DNA of 64,000 bases, from positions 1 through 64,000 of the forward strand of contig DAOMNO010000013.1 in the NCBI GenBank assembly GCA_035443885.1. The letters are read 5' to 3'. Positions 25,337 to 34,205 of the stretch are shown here, one piece after another. Source of the DNA: DAOMNO01 sp035443885. GTDB taxonomy: Bacteria > Planctomycetota > Phycisphaerae > Phycisphaerales > SM1A02. How positions within the stretch are numbered: the first letter of the stretch is position 1; every line of letters begins with the position of its first letter. The notes under the pieces were generated by a model. It did no database searches. It saw only the letters and a list, made by a program, of their open reading frames with translations, and was not told the DNA's origin. The translations under genes were made by a program, and so were the position numbers.

Positions 25337-26733
25337 AGCAGATGTCTTCAACGCGCGGCTCACGCGGACGCATTGTGCTGGCGGGCAACGGTCAGGCCAT
25401 CATGCGATTGAGCGATGACCTTGGTCCGCGCGCCAAGCAGGCGTGCAATGCCTACGAAGCGATTGGCGAAGTAACAACTGCATCGGCGACGGAGCCGATT
25501 GAGATGGTGATTCTCACACGCGAAGCCGCTGCGGGTCGCGCGGAGAAAGCCGCTCAATCGCTGCGGCGAGTGGATCGCTCGGTGCGCCTCGCGCTGCTGC
25601 TTGATGGCGCGCCAGCCACTAGCGAAGAGAAGGCAGCCTTCGATGTGTGCCTTGAGTCTGCGACTCGCGCTGCGGAAGTGGAATCGCTGCTTGCAGGAAA
25701 TGCAGCTGAAACCATTGCGGCACCGGCGCCTGTTCAAGAGGTTGCGTCTGCTGCACCATCCTCTGCCTCGCAGACTGTTGCGCCCCCGCCGCCGTCTGTT
25801 GCAGGAACAGAGCCGAAACGTGAAGAGGCAACGCCGATGGAACACGGCGTGCTCACCAGAGTGGCAAAGCCGACCGAAGGCGAATCGCTTGGAGATACCG
25901 ATCTCGTCGAGGCGATTCTTGATTCCGCGGACCGACTTCTTGAACTTGCTCTTCGCATGATTCGCGAACGCGCGGGGTGGGCCAACGTGCATCTGAATCC
26001 GGTCGAGCGGCGAGGCATAGACGAAACCGGCGCGATCGTTGCCTACGCAGGCATCGTGCACGGTGTACTTGTCGCTGCGGATGCGCCGCAGGACGAACTT
26101 CGCGCCTGGGCGGACTGGCTGGCGCGTTGGATGACCCTTGACGCCACGCTGCGTGAGCAGCAGCGCCGAGCGATGCAGGACGATCTCACCGGCGCGTGGA
26201 ACCGCAGATACTTCAACGAGTTTCTCAGCGATGCCATCGCCAAGGCGACGACGCAGCGTAGACCGGTTACCGTCATGGTCTTCGACCTTGACAACTTCAA
26301 ACAATACAACGACCGATTCGGCCACGCAGCGGGTGATGAGATTCTTCGCGAAAGCGTACGACTGTTGAACTCTGCCATTCGCAAGGGCGATCGCGTGTGC
26401 CGCATTGGCGGCGATGAGTTCGCTGTCGTCTTTGCCGACCTCGAAGGCCCGCGCACAGCAGGCTCGGCGCATCCGGAAACCATCGACCGCATCGCGCAGC
26501 GATTCCAGAAGGCGATTTGCTCCATGCGCTTTCCCAAACTCGGCATCGATGCACCGGGTGATCTCAGCATTTCCGCAGGTCTCGCCACCTTCCCGTGGGA
26601 CGGGCGCGACCCTCAATCGCTCCTCGAACATGCCGATCAACTTGCTTTGCAATCCAAACGCAAGGGCAAGAATGCGATCACGCTCGGCCCCGGCGCGCAG
26701 CGCATCTGCGAAGGCAAACAATCAGAGCAATAA
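25333..26733 (+). CDS. diguanylate cyclase (GGDEF domain)
   Basis: Makes the second messenger c-di-GMP from two GTP. The 466 residues divide into a receiver-like N-terminal domain (about 10-120), a Pro/Ala linker, a middle sensory region (about 190-275) and a GGDEF domain (about 285-450). The active-site loop GGDEF is intact at 359-363. A product-inhibition site RxxD (RKGD) lies five residues before it, and the metal-binding Asp residues are in VMVFDLDNFKQYND. It should therefore be an active, feedback-inhibited cyclase. No EAL or HD-GYP domain is fused. Confidence 0.92.
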   Translation: MKQMSSTRGSRGRIVLAGNGQAIMRLSDDLGPRAKQACNAYEAIGEVTTASATEPIEMVILTREAAAGRAEKAAQSLRRVDRSVRLALLLDGAPATSEEKAAFDVCLESATRAAEVESLLAGNAAETIAAPAPVQEVASAAPSSASQTVAPPPPSVAGTEPKREEATPMEHGVLTRVAKPTEGESLGDTDLVEAILDSADRLLELALRMIRERAGWANVHLNPVERRGIDETGAIVAYAGIVHGVLVAADAPQDELRAWADWLARWMTLDATLREQQRRAMQDDLTGAWNRRYFNEFLSDAIAKATTQRRPVTVMVFDLDNFKQYNDRFGHAAGDEILRESVRLLNSAIRKGDRVCRIGGDEFAVVFADLEGPRTAGSAHPETIDRIAQRFQKAICSMRFPKLGIDAPGDLSISAGLATFPWDGRDPQSLLEHADQLALQSKRKGKNAITLGPGAQRICEGKQSEQ

Positions 26734-26769
26734 TCTGCCGCTCGCGCCCAGCCGCCCGCGTGAGTTGCG

Positions 26770-28128
26770 TCAATCGTCGCTCGGTTCACCCTTGAGATAG
26801 CGCTCGACATAGTGAATGTCGAAATCCGCATCAAGAAACTGCGGATGATCCATCAGTCGCCTGTGCAGCGGGATGGTGGTCTTGATCGGCCCAATGCGGA
26901 ACTCGTCCAGTGCGCCACGCATGCGAGCAATTGCTTCCTCGCGCGTGTTGCCGTGAACGATCAGTTTGCCGATCATCGAATCGTAGTTCGGTGGAATGCG
27001 GTAGCCCGCCCGCGCATGTGTATCGACCCGTACGCCGAGACCGCCGGGCGGTGCGAATACTTCAAGCATGCCTGCCTGAGGCATGAAGCCACGCGCTGGG
27101 TCTTCCGCATTAATGCGGCATTCAATCGAATGGCCTCGAATGACCACGTCTTTCTGCGCGAAGGACAGTGGCTCACCTGCCGCCACGCGGATCGACTCCT
27201 TCACAATGTCGATGCCGGTGATCATCTCCGTTACGGGATGCTCCACCTGTACGCGCGTGTTGACTTCCAGCATGTAGAAGTCCTGCTTTTCGTCCATGAG
27301 GAACTCGACCGTTGCTGCGCCTGAATACTTCGCGCGGCGAACAAGCTCCGCGGCGGACTTCGCCACGGCTTCCATCTTCTTCATATCCACGCCCGGCGCT
27401 GGCGCTTCTTCGATCAGCTTCTGATGGCGCCGCTGCGAAGTGCAGTCTCGCGTGTAGAGGTGGGCCGCGTTGCCGTGCTTATCACCAAGCACCTGCACTT
27501 CGACGTGTCTCGCGTGTTCGAGGAATTTTTCGATATACACCGCACCGTTGCCGAAAGCGGCCTGTGCTTCCTGCTTCGCGGCATTGATCCCTGCGCGAAG
27601 CGTAACTTCATTATGTGCGATGCGCATACCGCGCCCGCCGCCGCCCGCGCTGGCTTTGACAATGACGGGATAGCCGATTTCACGGGCGACCTTGACGGCT
27701 TCGGCCTCTTCTTCGATTGCGCCATCACTGCCGGGGAAGATCGGCGTCTTGGCGGCTTTCGCCATGCGCTTGCAGGAAATCTTGTCGCCAAGCAGGGCCA
27801 TCGCTTCAGGCGAAGGGCCGATGAACTCAATATGGCAGTCGCGGCACACTTCAGCGAAATGTGCGTTCTCAGCGAGGAAGCCGTAGCCGGGGTGAATGGC
27901 GTCCACATTCGCCACTTCCGCTGCGGAGATGATGCGATCAATCCGCAGGTAGGAGTCCTTCGATGGCGCGGGGCCGATGCACACCGCTTCGTCCGCATGC
28001 TCCAGCCACGGCGCGCCGGCGTCGGCCTGCGAATAGACGCACACCGTCTCGACACCCAGCTCGCGCGCTGCCCGAATGATCCGCAGCGCGATTTCACCTC
28101 GATTGGCGATCAGAATTCTTGAGAACAT
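26770..28128 (-). CDS. accC: acetyl-CoA carboxylase, biotin carboxylase subunit
   Basis: ATP-grasp enzyme that carboxylates the biotin on AccB, the first half-reaction of fatty-acid synthesis. The start at 28128 (MFSRILIANRGEIALRII) gives 452 residues; a TTG four codons upstream lies inside a repeat array and is unlikely to be used. ATP-binding KASAGGGGRGMRI and the catalytic EVNTRVQVEHPVTEMITG segment are intact. It is downstream of accB, the usual order, but separated by a 113-base repeat-filled gap and lacks a Shine-Dalgarno site. AccA and AccD are not in the window. Confidence 0.97.
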   Translation of the reverse strand: MFSRILIANRGEIALRIIRAARELGVETVCVYSQADAGAPWLEHADEAVCIGPAPSKDSYLRIDRIISAAEVANVDAIHPGYGFLAENAHFAEVCRDCHIEFIGPSPEAMALLGDKISCKRMAKAAKTPIFPGSDGAIEEEAEAVKVAREIGYPVIVKASAGGGGRGMRIAHNEVTLRAGINAAKQEAQAAFGNGAVYIEKFLEHARHVEVQVLGDKHGNAAHLYTRDCTSQRRHQKLIEEAPAPGVDMKKMEAVAKSAAELVRRAKYSGAATVEFLMDEKQDFYMLEVNTRVQVEHPVTEMITGIDIVKESIRVAAGEPLSFAQKDVVIRGHSIECRINAEDPARGFMPQAGMLEVFAPPGGLGVRVDTHARAGYRIPPNYDSMIGKLIVHGNTREEAIARMRGALDEFRIGPIKTTIPLHRRLMDHPQFLDADFDIHYVERYLKGEPSDD

Positions 28129-28129
28129 G

Positions 28130-28244
28130 GAAACGTCCAAACGTCAATTCGTCCAAACGTCCAAATCAATCAGTCCCTGCATCTGCGCCCAATGCGTGAA
28201 TCTTCACCTGTGGACGTCTCGACGCTTGGACGCTTGGACGTTTA
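28130..28244. repeat. inverted pair of 8-bp tandem arrays filling the accB-accC gap
   Basis: The left arm is four octamers GAAACGTC, CAAACGTC, AATTCGTC, CAAACGTC (28130-28161). The right arm is GACGTCTC, GACGCTTG, GACGCTTG, GACGTTTA (28213-28244), the same unit inverted, with 51 bases between. The last right unit contains the accB stop codon (28242-28244), and the left arm ends one base from the accC ATG. The two arms could pair imperfectly into one long hairpin. Confidence 0.85.
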
Positions 28245-28724
28245 CTCTGGCTTTACCAAGAAAAGCGGTTGACCAAACTCCACCGCCTGCCCGTTCTTCA
28301 CCAGCACGCGCTGAATCGTGCCGCTGCACTCGGCTTTGATCTCGTTGAAAATCTTCATCGCCTCGATAATGCACACAACGGTCTCCGCGCCGACTTTTGT
28401 GCCGACATCGACAAACGCAGGCGAATCAGGGTTCGGCGACGTGTAAAACGTGCCAACCATCGGGCTTTCGATCTTGATGAGACCCGCTTCATCCGCGGGT
28501 GGCGCAGCAGCGGCGCCAGACGGCGCCGCGGATGCCACGGCTACAGGCGCGGCATGTGCTGAAACCGGAACATGAACCGGCGCGGCGTGCACGATCTGCG
28601 GCGCGACGTTCACCCCCGCGCGGCGAAGCGTTACCTGCTCTTCGCTGTCGCGCAGGTCGATCTCCGTCAGGTCATTGCTCACCATCAGGCGCACAAGCTC
28701 TTTCAGTTTTCGAATATCAATCAT
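28242..28724 (-). CDS. accB: acetyl-CoA carboxylase, biotin carboxyl carrier protein
   Basis: Carries biotin between the carboxylase and carboxyltransferase of acetyl-CoA carboxylase. It has 160 residues: an N-terminal helical region (MIDIRKLKELVRLM), an Ala/Pro-rich flexible linker at about 45-78, and the biotinyl domain with the biotinylated lysine K124 in CIIEAMKIFNEI and the thumb-like SPMVGTFYTSPNPDSP. The start overlaps the stop of pepP (ATGA), so accB is coupled to the peptidase gene. The stop codon lies inside the last unit of a repeat array. Confidence 0.97.
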   Translation of the reverse strand: MIDIRKLKELVRLMVSNDLTEIDLRDSEEQVTLRRAGVNVAPQIVHAAPVHVPVSAHAAPVAVASAAPSGAAAAPPADEAGLIKIESPMVGTFYTSPNPDSPAFVDVGTKVGAETVVCIIEAMKIFNEIKAECSGTIQRVLVKNGQAVEFGQPLFLVKPE

Positions 28725-29884
28725 CGGCGAACTCCCTGAGCGATCGGCAGCATGGCCCGCTCAATGTCCTTCGGCCAGTCGCTGAGCACTTCAGCGCCGC
28801 CTTCCGTCACCAGCACATCATCTTCAATCCGCACGCCACCCACACCGGGCAGATAAATCCCCGGCTCCACCGTCATCACCATCCCCGGCTCAAGCACGAC
28901 ATCCGTCTGCAAGCTGTTGAAGAACGGCGGCTCGTGTGTGTCCATGCCCAGCCCATGCCCCAGCCCGTGGCCGAACTGCTCGCCGTAACCTGCATCTGTG
29001 ATGATCTTCCGCGCCACCGCGTCAATCTCAGCGCACACCTTGCCCGGCACAATGGCGTCAATCGCAGCCAACTGCGCTTCAAGCACAATCGCGTAGATTT
29101 CGCGAATCCTGGCGGGCATAGAGCCAACACCAAACGTGCGTGTGAGGTCCGAGTGATACCCGTCCACTGCTGCACCCCAATCAACCAGCAGCACGCCTTC
29201 GCGAATCGTCGTCTGGCCTGTCAGGTGATGCGGCACGGAGCTGTTCGCGCCCGCACCGATGATGGCGTCGAAGCTCGGGCCGGACGCACCTCGCGATTTC
29301 ATCTCAAACTCAAGCGCCGCACAGAACTGCGTCTCACTCATGCCGAGTTCAAGCTCATCGAGCACCGCAGCGAGCGCGTCCTGCTGGATGCCGATTGCGC
29401 GGCGGATGGCGTCGATTTCCATCGCGTCCTTCTTCATTCGCAGCCTGGCGACCAAGCCCGATGTTTCCACAAGAGTCACACTGGAAATCGCCGCACTCAG
29501 CCTGGCCTTGCGAAGCAGCGTCATGTGTTCGGCCTGTACGCCGACTCGCTTGAAACGGGCGGCCTCACAGAGCGTGCGAACGGATTCTTCCAGCCGATGC
29601 CGCGTACCCATGACCACCTTGCCCAGCGCTTCTGTCCCTGCGTCGCGCCAGGGGTTGAGGAATTCGTCATAGCGGGCATCGGAGATGATCGCCCCCCCAT
29701 CCGCGTGGATCAGAAAGAGGCTGTCGTGGCCGATGAAGCCGGTGAGATAGCGGATGTCCTTCTCGGTGGACACAAGCAAGGCATCAATGCCCGCTTCGCG
29801 AAGCAATCGTCGGAGGCGCTCCTGCCGCAGCAGGCAGGCATCTCGAAGAGAATCAGGGAGGATGTCAGCACGATTGCCACTCAT
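28721..29884 (-). CDS. M24 Xaa-Pro aminopeptidase
   Basis: Dinuclear metallopeptidase removing the N-terminal residue before proline. The 387 residues comprise an N-terminal creatinase-like domain (about 15-140) and a pita-bread catalytic domain. Metal ligands are visible in VDWGAAVDGYHSDLTRTF (two Asp), GHGLGHGLGMDTHEPP (His), EPGIYLPGVGGVRIEDD (Glu) and the final Glu in VLVTEGG. A TATACT lies 8 bases before the start (29897-29892), so the transcript may be leaderless. It heads the pepP-accB-accC unit; the pairing with accB is common in bacteria (next to efp in many), here without efp. Confidence 0.92.
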   Translation of the reverse strand: MSGNRADILPDSLRDACLLRQERLRRLLREAGIDALLVSTEKDIRYLTGFIGHDSLFLIHADGGAIISDARYDEFLNPWRDAGTEALGKVVMGTRHRLEESVRTLCEAARFKRVGVQAEHMTLLRKARLSAAISSVTLVETSGLVARLRMKKDAMEIDAIRRAIGIQQDALAAVLDELELGMSETQFCAALEFEMKSRGASGPSFDAIIGAGANSSVPHHLTGQTTIREGVLLVDWGAAVDGYHSDLTRTFGVGSMPARIREIYAIVLEAQLAAIDAIVPGKVCAEIDAVARKIITDAGYGEQFGHGLGHGLGMDTHEPPFFNSLQTDVVLEPGMVMTVEPGIYLPGVGGVRIEDDVLVTEGGAEVLSDWPKDIERAMLPIAQGVRR

Positions 29885-29959
29885 CGCGCGGAGTATAGCA
29901 ATGGGTCGATTCTGGTGCGAACTGCGCCGAATCGAGCGCGTTCTCCGTTCAATAGCCGC

Positions 29960-30691
29960 CTAGCGAAGTGAAACTGGCTTGTCGAGCAGCTCTTTCAGCA
30001 GGATCGCCTGCCGGAGCGATCGGGGCGATGAGAGCATGGCACGGAACGAGGTTGTCTGCTTGCGGGGGGCCGATATTCGCTCAACAGCAGCCGCCTTCTC
30101 CTCACTTCGACGGGCTGCGGCTTCAGCCTGTTGGCGGGCCAGCTTGGTTCGTTGTTCAGCTGCGACTCGCGCTTCCTCAGCGCGTTTTCTTTGTTCCTGG
30201 GCCTCACGCGCCCGCCGCTGGGCTTCCTGCCTTGCGCGAGTAGCCTCTGCTTGCTGCGCTCTGGCCGGCCCACGATCCTGCGGCGAGGCCGTGCCAAATA
30301 ACCCACCTGAGCGTGTGGGTGTCTGCTGCGGCGTTCTGCCAATGGTGGGAGGTGTCTTGCCCGGTATCAGAATCTGCTGCTGACCGGGTGGAAGTCTCGC
30401 TTCGCTCGAAACAGGCTGCGACCCTTTGCGAGCTGTACGCTGAGCGCGAAGCTCCTCAAGCTGCGCCTTACGACGGGCGATCACGTCGTCCAGACGGGTC
30501 CCACCCTCACTTGTGCCTGCCGAAGCGTTCGATGGCGAATCCCCCTGTCCCCCGGCAATTTGCGCACGGCGCATTTTCGCGAGTTCGGCCTCGCGTTCCT
30601 GCTTCTTCTTCTCAGCCTTGAGATTAATGATCGCGCTGACCACCATCCAAGCGATCCAGAGCAGGAAGATGATTGTGCCGATACGAGGCAT
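29960..30691 (-). CDS. membrane-anchored coiled-coil protein
   Basis: A 243-residue protein with one N-terminal transmembrane helix (IGTIIFLLWIAWMVVSAIINL) and a long, highly charged cytoplasmic part. Basic/acidic heptad-like stretches (KAEKKKQEREAELAKM, and later about 140-205 rich in Arg, Glu, Ala, Gln) predict coiled coil, with a Pro/Thr-rich linker between. I recognise no family. It is followed 75 bases later by pepP and preceded by the ABC importer genes, all on the same strand. Function is unknown. Confidence 0.65.
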   Translation of the reverse strand: MPRIGTIIFLLWIAWMVVSAIINLKAEKKKQEREAELAKMRRAQIAGGQGDSPSNASAGTSEGGTRLDDVIARRKAQLEELRAQRTARKGSQPVSSEARLPPGQQQILIPGKTPPTIGRTPQQTPTRSGGLFGTASPQDRGPARAQQAEATRARQEAQRRAREAQEQRKRAEEARVAAEQRTKLARQQAEAAARRSEEKAAAVERISAPRKQTTSFRAMLSSPRSLRQAILLKELLDKPVSLR

Positions 30692-30709
30692 AATGTGATT
30701 GTAGCGGAG

Positions 30710-31525
30710 CTACGGCCTTCTCGCGGGTTCCGGCGGAGCGGACAGCAACGCGGGCTTGCCGCCCGGCCCGCGCGTCCATTCAAATGACACACCGTACACC
30801 TCATGAAGCGTCTCCACATTGAGCACTTCACAGACGCTTCCGGATGCGAAAAGCCGACCCTCATGCAGGAGCCATGCCTCGTCAGCAATGGCTGCGGCCA
30901 GCGCAAGATCGTGCATGGCGATCAACACCGTAGCGCCGCCGTTGGCCGCCTCACGCAAAACACTCATCGCCTGATGCACGTGCTTCAGGTCCATCGCCGA
31001 CGTCGGCTCATCGAGAATCAAGTGCGCTGTAGCAGGCATCGCCTTGCCTCGCCGGGTAACCACGGCAACGTCGCCTCGGCCTAACTGTGCCATCGCGCGC
31101 GCCAGTGCGACGCGCTGCTGCTGCCCGACGGAAAGATTCGGATACGGCCGATCCGCCAGTTCAACCAGTTCCAGTTTCTCAAGTGCCTCATCAATCCGTG
31201 CGCGGCTTGGCGGCAGCGCGTAGCGCCCCAGTTCCACCACTTCGCGCACGGTGAACGCAGCGGAGACGACCGATCTCTGCGGTACGTAGGCCACGCGCTG
31301 CGCGAGCCAATACGGATGCAGCTTATGCACAGGTTGATTGTCGATTGTTACGCAGCCGCTTGTCGGTGCGATCGCGCCGATGATGCATCGCAACAGCGTG
31401 GATTTGCCGGACGCGTTTGGACCAAGCACCGCGGTAATTCTGCCCGGCTCTGCGCGCACACTGATGCCTTGCAGCGCGTGAATCGCGCCGTATCGGTGCG
31501 ATAGCTGGTCGATCACGAGCGTCAT
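30710..31525 (-). CDS. ABC transporter ATPase, iron-siderophore/cobalamin type
   Basis: Drives import across the inner membrane with the FecCD-type permease upstream. In 271 residues the Walker A is GPNASGKST (K41), the signature LSVGQQQRVALARAMAQ, and Walker B LILDEPTSAMD; the H-loop His is in LIAMHDLALA. The order binding protein, permease, ATPase with ATGA overlaps is that of BtuF-BtuC-BtuD or Fec/Fhu systems. The substrate cannot be fixed from sequence alone; cobalamin is favoured because a B12-dependent ribonucleotide reductase lies 10 kb away, but iron chelates are equally possible. Confidence 0.9.
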   Translation of the reverse strand: MTLVIDQLSHRYGAIHALQGISVRAEPGRITAVLGPNASGKSTLLRCIIGAIAPTSGCVTIDNQPVHKLHPYWLAQRVAYVPQRSVVSAAFTVREVVELGRYALPPSRARIDEALEKLELVELADRPYPNLSVGQQQRVALARAMAQLGRGDVAVVTRRGKAMPATAHLILDEPTSAMDLKHVHQAMSVLREAANGGATVLIAMHDLALAAAIADEAWLLHEGRLFASGSVCEVLNVETLHEVYGVSFEWTRGPGGKPALLSAPPEPARRP

Positions 31526-32508
31526 GTTTGCACGATATCCCTGTGTTTGAGCAGCCAGATGAAGACCGGTCCGCCGAGCAGCGCGGTGAACACACCAACG
31601 GGCATCCGCCCCGCGCCGAACTCAATCGCCTGACTCGCTGCATCAGCGCCGATGATGAGTGAAGCGCCGATGAGCGCGGCGGCGGGAACCAGTATGGTGT
31701 GTCGAGGACCGACGACGATTCTCGCGGCGTGCGGCGAGATCAACCCGACAAACGCAATCGGCCCAGCCAGCGCGACCGACATTGCCGCCAGCGCACCGGC
31801 CAATACGAATACGCCACCACGAAGCGGACCGATGGCGAGTCCGATGCTGCGTGCTTCATCATCGCCAAGCGTTGCTGCATCCATCGCACGGCCGAGCGAT
31901 GCTGCAATGAACGTGCCAGCCAGCATCACGCTAACCGCCATGGCCAATGGGCGAAATTCAATCCCCTGCGGCACACGGCCCATCATCCACAGAACGAAAT
32001 CGCTTCGCACGCCTTCCGGCACGACCCTCTGAAGAAACATGGTGATGGCTCCACACATCGCGGCAATCACCACACCAACCAACACGAGCGAAAGCGGATC
32101 AAGCAGCCCCTTTCGCCGACCGAGCACATAGACAATGCCCAGTACGGCGAGCGCGCCGAGCAGCGCGGGGCCTGCATTCGTGCCACGCCGAAGCGACTCC
32201 ACGCCTGCGTACGCGCCGATCGCCATGGCTGTCATCACACCCAAGCCCGCACCACTGGAGACACCCAGAATAAAGGGCGACGCCAGCGGATTTCGCAACA
32301 ACGCCTGCAGCAGCACACCTGAAACAGCCAGCGACGCGCCGATGGCGAAGCCAGCCAGAACGGAAGTCCACCGAAAGACGGCGTAGCTCTCATCGGGCCA
32401 CGCCAGACTCAGCCCCGCGTATGGATCGCGATCGACCAGCAGGCGCAGCAGCGCGATCAGCGCCGTTATGATGACAAGTGCCGCCAACCCGGCAGCGCGC
32501 CGATTCAT
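31522..32508 (-). CDS. ABC transporter permease, FecCD family
   Basis: Polytopic inner-membrane permease of 328 residues with about 9-10 hydrophobic segments. Family blocks include ASLAVSGVLLQALLRNPLASP, ILGVSSGAGLGVM and the coupling region GPIAFVGLISPHAARIVVGPRH. It overlaps both neighbours by four bases. It works as a dimer with the ATPase at 30710-31525 to import a metal chelate or cobalamin delivered by the lipoprotein at 32505-33434. Confidence 0.92.
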   Translation of the reverse strand: MNRRAAGLAALVIITALIALLRLLVDRDPYAGLSLAWPDESYAVFRWTSVLAGFAIGASLAVSGVLLQALLRNPLASPFILGVSSGAGLGVMTAMAIGAYAGVESLRRGTNAGPALLGALAVLGIVYVLGRRKGLLDPLSLVLVGVVIAAMCGAITMFLQRVVPEGVRSDFVLWMMGRVPQGIEFRPLAMAVSVMLAGTFIAASLGRAMDAATLGDDEARSIGLAIGPLRGGVFVLAGALAAMSVALAGPIAFVGLISPHAARIVVGPRHTILVPAAALIGASLIIGADAASQAIEFGAGRMPVGVFTALLGGPVFIWLLKHRDIVQT

Positions 32509-33434
32509 GTGCCGCCGCCTTCGCCGAATCTCCGAAGAATTGCACGCAACGCCTCAGCAACCTCCGGCAGTGCGCTTGACGGCAGAAACGCATCCTTGTG
32601 AGTGAGTAGCGCAACGCGCCCATCGCGCAAGGCAGCGACATCCAGCCGCGCGAGCGGACCTGCTGCATCCATCGCCAGCGTCCCCTCCACTGCTCCGGGC
32701 CTGACAAGGATGATCGCTTCGGGATTCAATCGCGTTACATCTTCAAGTGTGAGCTGTGGGTAGCCGTCCATATCCACTGCATTCACGCCGCCGACCGAAC
32801 CCAGAATCTCGCCGAGATACGTTCCGCTGCCGAATACGGTTACAGGATCAAGCCCAACGATAAGCATGGTGCGGCCGTCAAACACGCCATCGCGCGGCGC
32901 AACGATCACGTCTTCAATGCGTTTGAGAATCGCCTGCGCGCGTGCGAGCGATGCATCCAGTTCTGGTGTTCCTTCCTCAAATGTGCGCGGGGGGAGATCG
33001 CCGATGAGGTGCGCGATATCGACGACATCATTCAAATGCCACGCGCCGAGCGTCCACAGCCGCTCTTCCGCAAGCCGGCCAAGCCGCGAGTCCATTCCGC
33101 TGGCAGGCGGCTGCACGTACACATGCGTCGGATTCACTCGAATGAGTTGTTCGACGTTGAGGTCCAGCAGGTCGCCCACGATGGGAATGGAAGGATCCAG
33201 CGAATCGCAGAACGGCGTCCGCCCGACGATGTACGGCTCCATGCCGAGGTCAATCAGCGTACGAGAAATCGCAGGGCTGAGCGAAACGATGCGAGGCGCG
33301 TCCGTTGCGATGCTCACCTGAGGTGGTGGTTCACAGGAAACAAGCAGCGTCGTGAAGAGCAGTAACCCCACCATGCAGACGAATGCGGAAAAGCTCCGCC
33401 GGAAGACGCTCTGATTCCATGTTGACCTGTGCAT
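32505..33434 (-). CDS. ABC transporter substrate-binding lipoprotein, BtuF/FecB type
   Basis: The start at 33434 gives a 309-residue lipoprotein precursor with signal and lipobox LLVSC; the frame runs open for 71 codons upstream without homology and into the divergent gene. The mature part begins PRIVSLSPAISRTLIDLGM, then PFCDSLDPSIPIVGD and LIRVNPTHVYVQPPA, which is the classic class III (BtuF-like) binding-protein pattern. It delivers cobalamin, haem or an iron chelate to the permease. No cobalamin riboswitch fits in the 64-base divergent gap. Confidence 0.88.
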   Translation of the reverse strand: MHRSTWNQSVFRRSFSAFVCMVGLLLFTTLLVSCEPPPQVSIATDAPRIVSLSPAISRTLIDLGMEPYIVGRTPFCDSLDPSIPIVGDLLDLNVEQLIRVNPTHVYVQPPASGMDSRLGRLAEERLWTLGAWHLNDVVDIAHLIGDLPPRTFEEGTPELDASLARAQAILKRIEDVIVAPRDGVFDGRTMLIVGLDPVTVFGSGTYLGEILGSVGGVNAVDMDGYPQLTLEDVTRLNPEAIILVRPGAVEGTLAMDAAGPLARLDVAALRDGRVALLTHKDAFLPSSALPEVAEALRAILRRFGEGGGT

Positions 33435-33498
33435 TGCTTCAATCGTACAGTCATCGAACGAGACCAGACAGTGCCCCAACCCTGAAAGAGGCTCACCT

Positions 33499-34197
33499 AT
33501 GCCGCTGATGCAGGACATTCGTAATCTGTTCCGCCCGCGCCGCAAGACCCCGCTTGAGCTGGACCTGACAGGAACGCAAGCGGAGGGCTTAGCCGACAAC
33601 GGCGATTCGCGCTCAGCCATCATCGAGCGCAAGCCGAAACGCTCCATGGCAGAACTGCAACAAGGCTACGACGAGGTGATGGGTCTCGTGCGCAAAATCG
33701 GCGACCATCTGGACGCGCAGACACGCCGAACTGAAAAACTGGTCGAGTTGATGGAGCGGCTGCCTCAGGCCCTTGATGCGCTGCCCGAAGCGAGCCGCAA
33801 CAACAGCAGGACGCTCGATCTGCTCAACGAACACTTCGTCCATAGCGAGAAACGCGAACACGCCATGCATGAAACGCTGCGGCGGCTCGGTGAGTCGTCA
33901 GGCCATCAAACAGAAGTACTCGGCTTGCTTCAACAGCAGCTTGATGCGGGCTGCCGCGCCAGCGAGCAGATGAGCCAGACCATGACGGGCTTCAATGATG
34001 CGCTCAGCCATCTTGCGACGAACAACGGCCGATCCGCCGAGGTGCTTTCGCGGCTGATGCAGGCGACGGACGAACGCGAATCGCGTCTGGCGGAGATGAT
34101 GTCGCGCACGCAGCGATGGATGATCGGCGCGATCATCGGTCTCGGTGTGGTTGCCACCGTTGCCATCATCATCGCGCTGGTTGCGTTCCTGCGTTGA
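33499..34197 (+). CDS. tail-anchored coiled-coil protein
   Basis: A 232-residue protein with AAGAGG upstream. Residues 50-200 are heptad-rich helix (for example GLVRKIGDHLDAQTRRTEKL and HETLRRLGESSGHQTEVLGL), and the C-terminus is a single transmembrane helix (MIGAIIGLGVVATVAIIIAL) with only five residues after it. The N-terminus is basic (FRPRRK). I recognise no family. It is divergent from the ABC binding protein and convergent with the ABC exporter. A scaffold or membrane-organising role is only a guess. Confidence 0.65.
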   Translation: MPLMQDIRNLFRPRRKTPLELDLTGTQAEGLADNGDSRSAIIERKPKRSMAELQQGYDEVMGLVRKIGDHLDAQTRRTEKLVELMERLPQALDALPEASRNNSRTLDLLNEHFVHSEKREHAMHETLRRLGESSGHQTEVLGLLQQQLDAGCRASEQMSQTMTGFNDALSHLATNNGRSAEVLSRLMQATDERESRLAEMMSRTQRWMIGAIIGLGVVATVAIIIALVAFLR

Positions 34198-34205
34198 AAC
34201 GTCAG

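Noticed and set aside
23597..28244. Octamer arrays as a CRISPR
   Set aside because: Units are 8 bp without unique spacers, and there are no cas genes.
33435..33498. Cobalamin riboswitch upstream of the ABC importer
   Set aside because: The divergent gap is only 64 bases, too short for a cobalamin riboswitch, and no B12-box-like sequence is seen. The nrdJ leader also shows none.
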